This document shows, in pieces, positions 8,732 to 16,168 of a stretch of DNA of 58,382 nucleotides (positions are counted from its first letter, which is position 1; the number at the start of each line of letters is the position of its first letter). The notes under the pieces were generated by a model that saw only the letters and a program-made list of their open reading frames with translations, made no database searches and was not told where the DNA came from. The translations under genes and the position numbers were made by a program. The stretch is from Oscillospiraceae bacterium (lineage in GTDB: Bacteria > Bacillota > Clostridia > Oscillospirales > SIG627). The stretch covers positions 1 through 58,382 of the forward strand of contig SVQW01000016.1 of assembly GCA_015065085.1 (NCBI GenBank). The letters are read 5' to 3'.

Positions 8732-11311
8732 ATGAAAAAGAAAATAACCATCGGCATACTTGCTCACGTGGATGCGGGAAAAACCACGCTTTCGGAAGCG
8801 CTGTTGTACCTTTCGGGCAAAATACGAACTCTCGGGCGTGTTGACCACAAAAATACCTATCTTGATATAAATCCCGTTGAGCGCGAGCGGGGAATAACCA
8901 TTTTTTCAAAGCAGGCGCGCTTCGGTACGGATAATTGTGACTTTATATTGCTGGACACACCGGGACATGTGGATTTCAGCGCCGAAACGGAGCGCACTCT
9001 TGCGCTTCTGGATTATGCCATACTGGTTATCAGCGCATCTGACGGTGTGCAGAACCATACCCGTACGCTGTGGCAGTTATTGGAGTTCTATCAGGTACCC
9101 GTTTTTATTTTTGTCAACAAGACCGACATAGCCACAAAATTCAGAGACGAGCTTCAAAGCGAGCTTTCAAAAAATCTCTCACCCTTATGCACCGCCTTTT
9201 ACAGTGAGGACACAAAAAATCAGCTGGACGAAAAGCTCGCCATGACAAACGAGGATTTTCTGGAGAGCTTTTCAAGTGACATTCCCATTGAGGACGGGGA
9301 CATCGCCTCTCTCATCAGCGCAAGAAAGCTGTTCCCCTGCCTTTACGGCTCGGCGCTTAAAACCGAGGGTGTGGAGTTTTTGATATCGGCGCTTGAAAAA
9401 TACACTCTTTCCCCCGTATACAATGACGGCTCAATGGGCGCTAAAATATACAAAATCTCCCGCGACGGCACATTGCGCTTCACCTGGATGAAAATTACAA
9501 GCGGAAGTCTGTCGGCGCGCGACGAAATACATTACATCAGCAAAAACGGCGAAAAAATAAGCGAAAAAATAGGTCAGATACGCCTTTATTCTGGTGAAAA
9601 ATTCACTCAGACAGACAGCGTTTTTGCAGGCGAAATATGTGCAGTCACGGGGCTTTCCCAGACCTACACAGGTCAGGGTCTGGGTGAAGAAACCGATACC
9701 GCAAAGCCCGTTTTGGAGCCTGTTTTGTCTTTCAGAATAAAGCTCCCCGAGGGCTGTGACCCTGTGGCGTACTTCCCGAAATTAAAGGAGCTTGAGGAAG
9801 AAGAGCCGTCTTTGCACCTTTACCGCAACGATGCTCTGGGGCAGATTGAGGCCCGCCTTATGGGCGAGGTGCAGATAGACCTTATCAGGCGCATGATTTT
9901 TGAACGTCTCGGCATACAATGCGAGTTGGACACAGGCAAGATACTGTATAAGGAAAAAATTGCTTCAAAAACCGTAGGGGTAGGGCATTTCGAGCCTCTC
10001 AGGCATTATGCCGAGGTACAGCTTGCCATGGAGCCGCTTCCCGAGGGCTCGGGGCTTATTTTCGACATCGATATACCGGAAAACTCACTTGACACCAACT
10101 GGCAAAGACTGATTCTTTCCCATCTTTACGAAAAAAATCATATCGGCACTCTTACAGGCGCAACGCTTACCGATACTAAAATAACTCTGGTTGCGGGCAA
10201 AGCCCACCAGAAGCACACCGAGGGCGGTGATTTTCGGCAGGCGACACTGCGTGCCGTGCGTCACGGGCTTATGAAAGCAGGCTGTGTGCTGTTGGAGCCG
10301 TATTACAAATTCAGACTGGAGGTTCCGTCTGCCTGCGTGGGACGCGCAATGGCGGATTTACAGGCGCGTAACGCGGAATTTGAAATAACCTCCTCCACCA
10401 ATGAGGCAAGCATTATATGCGGCAGAGCGCCCGTTTTGGCACTTCACGATTACACCCGTGAGGTCATTTCCTACACACGCGGTACAGGCACACTGAGCTG
10501 TACGCCCGACGGATATGCTCCCTGCCACAATGCCGACGAAATAATCTCCGCCTGCGGCTACGATCCCGAGGCTGATTTGGAAAACACACCTCATTCGGTG
10601 TTCTGCGCTCACGGTGCAGGCTTTATCGTTCCCTGGAACGAGGTGGATAACTACAAGCATCTTGAGGTCAAGGAAAAGGGCGAGGACACCGCAGACGACA
10701 TCATCCCCAAGGTTTCAAAGCTTGCCAAAAAATACGAGTTAAGCGTGGAAGAAGTGGAAGCCATAATGCTGCGCACCTTCGGTCCTATGCAAAGAAAGCG
10801 TTACAGCCCGCCCCGAACAGTTTCGGCAGGAAACACCAAACGCCGTCCGAGTCCCAAAAACACCGATATGTACAAGCGTTCTCTGATAGTGGACGGCTAC
10901 AATCTTATCTATTCCTGGGAAAGACTGAAGGAAATTGCCGATTACAGTCTTGAGGACGCGCGTGATGCTCTGATGGACATTCTTTCAAATTATGTGGCTT
11001 ACACCAAGGTAGAACTGACACTGGTATTTGATGCCTACCTTGTAAAAGAGGGTGCGGGTTCGGATTTTATAAAGGACAACTACCGCGTTGTATACACAAA
11101 ACCCGACGAAACGGCAGACACCTTCATAGAAAAAATGATGCACAAGCTGGGACCCGATTACACCATCCGCGTTATCACGGGAGACAAGCAGGTTCAATTC
11201 TCCGCCATACATTCGGGTGTTTTACGTATGAGCGCCAAGGAATTTGAGGCGGAAGTCGCCTCGGTAGGCAATGAAATCACAGAATTTGTGCGACGGCTGT
11301 CACAGACATGA
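8732..11311 (+). CDS. TetM/EF-G-like translational GTPase fused to a Rae1/YacP-type NYN nuclease domain
   Basis: 859 residues. Residues 1-690 are an EF-G/TetM-type GTPase: P-loop AHVDAGKTT (11-19), RGIT (53-56), DTPGH (75-79) and NKTD (129-132), then EF-G-like domains II to V. A basic linker (about 690-712) joins a 147-residue C-terminal domain (713-859) that closely resembles Bacillus YacP/Rae1. It has VDGYN with D721, an ARDAL helix, VFDA, an ETAD segment and TGD, the acidic set of PIN/NYN nucleases. Rae1 cleaves mRNA in the ribosomal A site; TetM-like factors bind the same site. The fusion therefore looks like a ribosome-targeted nuclease, which is inference. Tetracycline resistance should not be assumed. 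The start has AAAGGAG, and the gene forms its own unit with promoter and terminator. Confidence 0.88.
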   Translation: MKKKITIGILAHVDAGKTTLSEALLYLSGKIRTLGRVDHKNTYLDINPVERERGITIFSKQARFGTDNCDFILLDTPGHVDFSAETERTLALLDYAILVISASDGVQNHTRTLWQLLEFYQVPVFIFVNKTDIATKFRDELQSELSKNLSPLCTAFYSEDTKNQLDEKLAMTNEDFLESFSSDIPIEDGDIASLISARKLFPCLYGSALKTEGVEFLISALEKYTLSPVYNDGSMGAKIYKISRDGTLRFTWMKITSGSLSARDEIHYISKNGEKISEKIGQIRLYSGEKFTQTDSVFAGEICAVTGLSQTYTGQGLGEETDTAKPVLEPVLSFRIKLPEGCDPVAYFPKLKELEEEEPSLHLYRNDALGQIEARLMGEVQIDLIRRMIFERLGIQCELDTGKILYKEKIASKTVGVGHFEPLRHYAEVQLAMEPLPEGSGLIFDIDIPENSLDTNWQRLILSHLYEKNHIGTLTGATLTDTKITLVAGKAHQKHTEGGDFRQATLRAVRHGLMKAGCVLLEPYYKFRLEVPSACVGRAMADLQARNAEFEITSSTNEASIICGRAPVLALHDYTREVISYTRGTGTLSCTPDGYAPCHNADEIISACGYDPEADLENTPHSVFCAHGAGFIVPWNEVDNYKHLEVKEKGEDTADDIIPKVSKLAKKYELSVEEVEAIMLRTFGPMQRKRYSPPRTVSAGNTKRRPSPKNTDMYKRSLIVDGYNLIYSWERLKEIADYSLEDARDALMDILSNYVAYTKVELTLVFDAYLVKEGAGSDFIKDNYRVVYTKPDETADTFIEKMMHKLGPDYTIRVITGDKQVQFSAIHSGVLRMSAKEFEAEVASVGNEITEFVRRLSQT

Positions 11312-11349
11312 AAAAAGCTGTAAAACTCAAATGAGTTTTACAGCTTTTT
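11311..11349. terminator. Bidirectional terminator between convergent genes
   Basis: A 17-bp perfect stem (AAAAAGCTGTAAAACTC and complement) with an AAAT loop and T-runs on both strands lies between the convergent GTPase and SLH genes. Confidence 0.85.
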
Positions 11350-11376
11350 GTTCACATGCCGTATTTACCGAAATTC

Positions 11377-13365
11377 TTAATTAAATGCGGTCCACTTTTC
11401 TTCGCCTTTAATCATGCTGTATTTGTGGTAATTGATGGCTTCCATTATCTGATAATATGCCCAGTGGTCACGTGTAACGTCATCAAAAGTAACAAGCTTG
11501 GATTCATAGCGGTCGATAAAATGCTTATCGGGGCTTCTTTCCAGCATGCGGTTGATAACCACAACCGCCTCGGCACGTGTAATGGTGTCCTCCGGACGGA
11601 ATGTGCCGTCGGGGTAACCGTCAATCCATCCCAGATTTGCCGCGCCTACAATATATTCGTAGTACCAGTCGTCCTCGCTTATATCGTCAAAGGTGTTCTT
11701 ACCTGACGGCGAGCCATCCATAAAACGAACTGCCGCCGCGATGAATTCACCGCGTGTTATAGCCCGGTCGGGCATAAATTTGTTATCGTCATATCCGTTT
11801 ATGATGCCCAGTGAGCTGAGTACTCCAACTGCGGTATAGTGCCACATATCCTCGGTAACGTCCTCGAAGCTTTTGGAAATCTCAACCTTTTCGGATTCCT
11901 TCAAAAGATTGTAGAACATCTGAGACGCTTCGGCGCGGGTCATATCGCTGTCGGGACGCAGCGTTGAGTCATGATAACCGTTGATATATTTTACGTGTTC
12001 GGTTTTCTTGAGAAGGTTTCTGTCATTTACAGGCTCTCCGCCATCGGTAAGCACAATCTTTATGGGCTTGCGGAAGGTATAGGTATAAGTAACATCGTCC
12101 GTTATGAGGTTTTCTTCATATTCGGGCGCCTTGTCCCAGCCCTCTGCTACGGTATAACCGTTATCCGCTCTCATATCAACGGGAACATTGTCAATGCCAA
12201 GTGTGCCCTTGCCTTGGGTAAGATAAACCGTAACCGTCTTATCCTCGCGTGTGCCGTCCGCCCACTTACCGTGTATTATTCTGAATGTAACGGTTGCGGT
12301 CTGCACTTCGCTCCATACCGCATACAGTGTAACGGTACCGTCGTCGTCGGAGGTAAGGTTTACGACCTCTTGTCCGTCGGTATATACAGTCTGTCCGTCA
12401 ACCTCGGTAGCCCAGCCTGCAAAGGTGTAGCCATCTCGGGTGAAGCTGTTGTCGGTCAGATTCTGCTTCACATCGTAGGTGAATGACATATCTGCCATTG
12501 TGCCCTCTCCGCCGTTGGCATCAAACTTAACAGTGTAGCTGATGGGAGCGAAGTTTGCGGTATAGGTGATTTCCGCCCAGCCGTCCGCAGGCTTTTGGGG
12601 AACAAAAGCTTTATCCGTACTTACCTCCTGTCCGTCGGCAGTCCAGTTTACAAACTTGTAGCCCTCATTGGCTGATGCGGTTGAACCGTTTGCAACCCCC
12701 GTGTCGGGATTAAGTGCCTCGCTCGCCGTGTCAACAGCTCCGTTTTCACCTGCGGTGTAGGTTACGGTAACTGCGGTTTTTTCATTCCATACCGCGTAAA
12801 GCGTAACGGTACCGTCGTCGTCGGAGGTAAGGTTTACGACCTCTTGTCCGTCGGTATATACAGTCTGTCCGTCAGTCTCAGTTGCCCAGCCTGCAAAGGT
12901 GTAGCCATCTCGGGTGAAGCTGTTGTCGGTCAGATTCTGCTCTTCATCGTAGGTGAATGACATATCTGCCATTGTGCCCTCTCCGCCGTTGGCGTCAAAC
13001 TTAACAGTGTAGCTGATGGGGGAAAATCTGGCTTCATAAAGCGCAGTCACCCACAAATAATGTCCGCTGGAATAGGGGTCCGGCTGATACTGCTCAGGTT
13101 CGGGTTTAAATTCAGCGGTATCGGTCAAAAAATCATCGTCCCTGTACCAGCCGTCAAATGTATATCCGTCCTTTGCGGTTGCCTTGGAGCCCTGCACAGG
13201 CTCATATATAGCATAGTCATCAATCTCTTCCTCTTCATTGGACACACTGCCTCCCTGCACCGGACTAGCCTGATAGGTAAGGGTGGCGGCGCTTACGGGA
13301 AGCGTTCCCAGCACCATTATTACGCAAAGGATGAGACAAACCAAGGATGTAATTCTTTTTTTCAT
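11377..13365 (-). CDS. Secreted InlB-repeat protein with C-terminal SLH anchor
   Basis: 662 residues. A signal peptide (about 1-27, ending near VSAATL) is followed by Listeria-Bacteroides InlB B-type repeats. Each of the two best copies (about 115-195 and 275-350) begins YTVKFDANGGEG and ends with TLYAVW; shorter related modules flank them. Residues about 440-655 form three SLH repeats, with motifs such as DMWHYTAVG, DDWYYEYI and TRAEA, which would hold the protein on the cell wall. B-repeats are small ubiquitin-like folds common in surface proteins of gut Firmicutes. The ribosome binding site is GAAAGGAG. The gene follows the glycosyltransferase by 33 bp on the same strand, so co-transcription is likely. 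The ligand is unknown. Confidence 0.88.
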   Translation of the reverse strand: MKKRITSLVCLILCVIMVLGTLPVSAATLTYQASPVQGGSVSNEEEEIDDYAIYEPVQGSKATAKDGYTFDGWYRDDDFLTDTAEFKPEPEQYQPDPYSSGHYLWVTALYEARFSPISYTVKFDANGGEGTMADMSFTYDEEQNLTDNSFTRDGYTFAGWATETDGQTVYTDGQEVVNLTSDDDGTVTLYAVWNEKTAVTVTYTAGENGAVDTASEALNPDTGVANGSTASANEGYKFVNWTADGQEVSTDKAFVPQKPADGWAEITYTANFAPISYTVKFDANGGEGTMADMSFTYDVKQNLTDNSFTRDGYTFAGWATEVDGQTVYTDGQEVVNLTSDDDGTVTLYAVWSEVQTATVTFRIIHGKWADGTREDKTVTVYLTQGKGTLGIDNVPVDMRADNGYTVAEGWDKAPEYEENLITDDVTYTYTFRKPIKIVLTDGGEPVNDRNLLKKTEHVKYINGYHDSTLRPDSDMTRAEASQMFYNLLKESEKVEISKSFEDVTEDMWHYTAVGVLSSLGIINGYDDNKFMPDRAITRGEFIAAAVRFMDGSPSGKNTFDDISEDDWYYEYIVGAANLGWIDGYPDGTFRPEDTITRAEAVVVINRMLERSPDKHFIDRYESKLVTFDDVTRDHWAYYQIMEAINYHKYSMIKGEEKWTAFN
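12315..13021 (-). repeat. Two near-identical ~230-bp coding repeats (InlB modules)
   Basis: 12315-12545 and 12788-13021 are nearly identical over about 230 bp apart from scattered changes. They encode the two InlB B-repeats of the surface protein. Such similarity at the DNA level suggests recent duplication or gene conversion. Confidence 0.85.
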
Positions 13366-13398
13366 TATTTTTTCTCCTTTCGGATTTTTGATTTACTG

Positions 13399-14109
13399 TT
13401 AGTCAAAAATATATTTGAGTATCAGCTTTATGTGTCTTATGCCGTCCGGAACGGCTTTAAGATGGGGCTTTGCCGTTATGCGCCGGTCTCTGCGAAGTCC
13501 CGCGGGAAGCTGAACGATTTTGAGCCTTGCCCGTGTCACCGCAAGTATCATTTCGCTGGCAAATTCCATACCGCTTGCCGAGGTTTCAAGCTCTGAAAAG
13601 CTTTGCCTTTCAACACCTCTGAGCCCGCAGTGAAAATCGTGCACAAGGCTCTCTTTGGGAGGTTTATATTTTCTTTGAGCCAGCCGTCCCATAAAAGACA
13701 GAAAGGGAACACCCAAAGCGCGGTGGGCAAACGGGGATGCGCTTCTTTCAAAGCCGTAGGCATATCTGTCGCCCACTGCCAGCACGGCACCGCTTCTCAA
13801 TGCCTCAAGATAGGGCAAAAGAGCCGAAAAGTCATAGCTTCCGTCGCAGTCCGCCATAATAACATATTTGCCCCTTGCCTCTTTGATTCCGCCCCTGAGC
13901 GCCTCACCGTAGCCTCGTTTTTCAATGCAGACCACCCGGGCACCGTGTTCAAGGGCGATTTTATCCGAGCCGTCGGTACTGCCGTTGTCCGCCACAAGTA
14001 TTTCGCCCGCCGTACCGCTTTTTTCGAGAAAGCTCTTTGCCTCCCCGATACAAAATGCCAACGTTTCATGCTCATTAAGACATGGCATCAGAACGGTAAG
14101 TTCCATCAT
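13399..14109 (-). CDS. Family 2 glycosyltransferase (DPM1-like)
   Basis: 236 residues from an ATG whose first bases overlap the upstream stop (ATGA), with AAGGAAA six bases upstream. This start is preferred over one 51 bases earlier, which lacks a binding site. The GT-A fold is clear: LMPCLNE at the N-terminus, a nucleotide-sugar region with DNGSTDGSD, the metal-binding ADCDGSYD, and a late VHDFHCGLRG plus GMEFASEM typical of bacterial relatives of dolichyl-phosphate mannosyltransferase. No transmembrane helices follow. Such enzymes usually transfer a sugar from a nucleotide donor to a polyprenyl phosphate. The overlap with the upstream polytopic membrane protein suggests the two act in one wall-glycan pathway. 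Confidence 0.85.
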   Translation of the reverse strand: MMELTVLMPCLNEHETLAFCIGEAKSFLEKSGTAGEILVADNGSTDGSDKIALEHGARVVCIEKRGYGEALRGGIKEARGKYVIMADCDGSYDFSALLPYLEALRSGAVLAVGDRYAYGFERSASPFAHRALGVPFLSFMGRLAQRKYKPPKESLVHDFHCGLRGVERQSFSELETSASGMEFASEMILAVTRARLKIVQLPAGLRRDRRITAKPHLKAVPDGIRHIKLILKYIFD

Positions 14110-15380
14110 ATTTTCCTTTTTTTGAATATTTTCACAAAGTTGCCGCGTGTACAGCTCCACATTCCCGTACCGACCGCCACAATAGAGTTAAAAAGTGCAC
14201 GATAGGTCATAAAAGGATGCAGTGCCGAATGGTTGTTGACAACCAGAATTCTCACAACGGGTATAAGAGCAACAGCAAGCATCACGTACATAAGCCCCGA
14301 CTCTGCCTTTTCGTTTCTGAAAACGTACCACACACAGAAAAGCACAAAAACCGTAAGCGCCAGTGTAAGCCATATTCCCGCAGGTGTTTTGAAAAGGCTG
14401 AAGGGGAACATCATATTAAGATTAACCGCCAGAGCCGCCGCGGGCTGAAACACTTCTCCCGAAAAATCCCCTGCCATGCGGTAAACGCCCTGATTAAGCG
14501 CAATATCCGAAATGCTCCGACCCGTAACCATACCCGCAATAACCCACTTTGCAAAAAATGTGAGGGAATAGCCCGAAAGCCAACCGACACAGCACTTCAA
14601 AAGGGTGTAAAAGGATTTTTTCAAATTTTTATTTTCGCTGTGCAAAAGACAGATAAGCGGCAGACAAAGTGTCACCGTTTCACAAGTCAGAAAATCAAAA
14701 AAGCAGGTCAATGCGCCGAAAACAGTAAACAGCATCGCTGTGCTTGGCATATTTTTTCCATGTATAACAACCGATGAAAAAACAAACATCAGCATAAAAC
14801 AGGAAAAATACTCAATGCACAAAGCCGCCATCCACACACGGCACAAAGCAAATGAAATTGCGCTCATTACGGCAAGTGCGTAATACCTCTTTCTCAGCAA
14901 AAGTGCAAAATACACAATACACACAGCCCCCAGCGCTATGCCGAAAAGTGCTTTAATACCGAGAACATCGGTAAAAATCATAAGAGGCTTGACAACCGAT
15001 GCCATACCGTGCCAATACCTTGCGTAAGATGCATCCGGGTCATTTTCAAACGATTCGTAAAGCGCCTGTCCGGGCGTTATCTGTTCACCACGGTAATACG
15101 CACAGTCTGTCGCCGAATAAAAAGGTTTTGAACCGTCAAAGCCCTCAATTACTCCCAGCAGTACCGCGTCGGCATAGTTATGTATAACACCGCCTCCCGT
15201 GCCGTCAAGGCTGTAAAACATGTCAGCATCCTTATACATCAATGCCGATTTCTGCATATTGGGCTTTATCCACTCATACGGCAGTAATGCCGTAAGTGAC
15301 ATAATCCCGAAGAACACTGTCCACAAAACAACAAGTACCGCTGTACATTTAAGAACAGCATACAATAATTTTTTGTACAT
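14106..15380 (-). CDS. Polytopic membrane protein, possible GT-C-type glycosyltransferase
   Basis: About 424 residues with roughly ten hydrophobic helices. An extracytoplasmic loop follows the first helix (about residues 45-125) and contains a GGGVIHNYADA segment. No catalytic motif is certain, but the size, topology and tight coupling to a DPM1-like glycosyltransferase fit a GT-C enzyme that uses polyprenyl-linked sugar, or a flippase-like partner. I chose the ATG at 15380. The alternative ATG at 15401 would start only a few bases after the predicted transcription start, although the site before 15380 (TTGGGAT) is weak. Lys/Arg residues close the C-terminus, which overlaps the next gene by four bases. 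Confidence 0.7.
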   Translation of the reverse strand: MYKKLLYAVLKCTAVLVVLWTVFFGIMSLTALLPYEWIKPNMQKSALMYKDADMFYSLDGTGGGVIHNYADAVLLGVIEGFDGSKPFYSATDCAYYRGEQITPGQALYESFENDPDASYARYWHGMASVVKPLMIFTDVLGIKALFGIALGAVCIVYFALLLRKRYYALAVMSAISFALCRVWMAALCIEYFSCFMLMFVFSSVVIHGKNMPSTAMLFTVFGALTCFFDFLTCETVTLCLPLICLLHSENKNLKKSFYTLLKCCVGWLSGYSLTFFAKWVIAGMVTGRSISDIALNQGVYRMAGDFSGEVFQPAAALAVNLNMMFPFSLFKTPAGIWLTLALTVFVLFCVWYVFRNEKAESGLMYVMLAVALIPVVRILVVNNHSALHPFMTYRALFNSIVAVGTGMWSCTRGNFVKIFKKRKI

Positions 15381-15413
15381 ATCACTAAATCCCAAGTACA
15401 TTTTGGTAGGACA

Positions 15414-15443
15414 ATTATATCACATATTTTACCTCTGTGTCAA
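15414..15443 (-). promoter_or_regulatory. Promoter of the membrane protein/glycosyltransferase unit
   Basis: On the minus strand, TTGACA (15438-15443) and TATAAT (15414-15419) are both consensus, with an 18-bp spacer. Confidence 0.75.
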
Positions 15444-15488
15444 TATTTTTGTTATATCGTATAAATTTTTTTCAAAATAAAAACACTC

Positions 15489-15517
15489 TTGAAATATTTT
15501 TCATAATGTTGTATAAT
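15489..15517 (+). promoter_or_regulatory. Promoter of the methionine synthase unit
   Basis: TTGAAA (15489-15494) and TATAAT (15512-15517) are 17 bp apart. The short leader leaves no room for a SAM or cobalamin riboswitch. Confidence 0.75.
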
Positions 15518-15547
15518 TTAACATGCAAAAATCATAAGGAGGCAGGC

Positions 15548-16168
15548 ATGGCAGATACGGTTATCACACAGGTTTTTGAACAACCGCCGATAAATAAAAA
15601 AGAAATACTGCGCTACGCGGGTATAACGTCAGACAACGCGGACATACAAAGGTCGGTGGATGAATGTATTGCCGAAATGCTTCCGCTTGTGACCTACCGC
15701 ACCTGCCGACGGGAATTTCCAATCAGATATGACGGGGATACGGTGGATTTGGGCTTTGCAAAAACAAGGTCCGTGTCGGTGGCAAGGTATCTTGAAAACT
15801 GCGTCAGTGTACTGGTTTTCGGAGCAACAATAGGCATTGAAGCGGACAGATTGATTTCGCGTTATTCTGCCGTCTCACCCTCCCGCGCGCTTATTATGCA
15901 GGCAGTAGGCGCCGAACGCATTGAGAGCCTGTGCGACGCACTGTGTGAGCAAATAAATAAAGAAAAAGCTTCCGCGGGGTTAAGGTTAAAAACGAGATTC
16001 AGCCCCGGCTACGGCGATTTTGAGCTGACGGCTCAAAAGGATATTTTCAGTGCGCTGGATTGTTCAAGAAAAATCGGGCTGACACTCAACCAAAGCATGT
16101 CGATGTCCCCATCAAAGTCGGTTACGGCAATCGTGGGGATTGCAGGAGAACAGAATGAAAATAACTGA
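15548..16168 (+). CDS. Methionine synthase reactivation-domain protein (stand-alone)
   Basis: 206 residues from the ATG with AAGGAGG seven bases upstream; longer in-frame openings lack a binding site. It corresponds to the C-terminal AdoMet-binding activation domain of MetH. The signature segment RFSPGYGDFELTAQ is followed by the stretch ending NQSMSMSPSKS that contacts AdoMet. In E. coli this domain is part of MetH and lets AdoMet re-methylate oxidised cob(II)alamin. Here it is a separate protein whose gene overlaps the start of metH by 14 bp, so the two should be made together and form one functional enzyme. This split form is common in Clostridia. Confidence 0.9.
   Translation: MADTVITQVFEQPPINKKEILRYAGITSDNADIQRSVDECIAEMLPLVTYRTCRREFPIRYDGDTVDLGFAKTRSVSVARYLENCVSVLVFGATIGIEADRLISRYSAVSPSRALIMQAVGAERIESLCDALCEQINKEKASAGLRLKTRFSPGYGDFELTAQKDIFSALDCSRKIGLTLNQSMSMSPSKSVTAIVGIAGEQNENN

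Noticed and set aside
8732..11311. Plain tetracycline resistance gene of the tet(M) class
   Set aside because: Divergence from tet(M), lack of its regulatory leader, chromosomal context without mobile genes and the C-terminal nuclease domain all argue against it.
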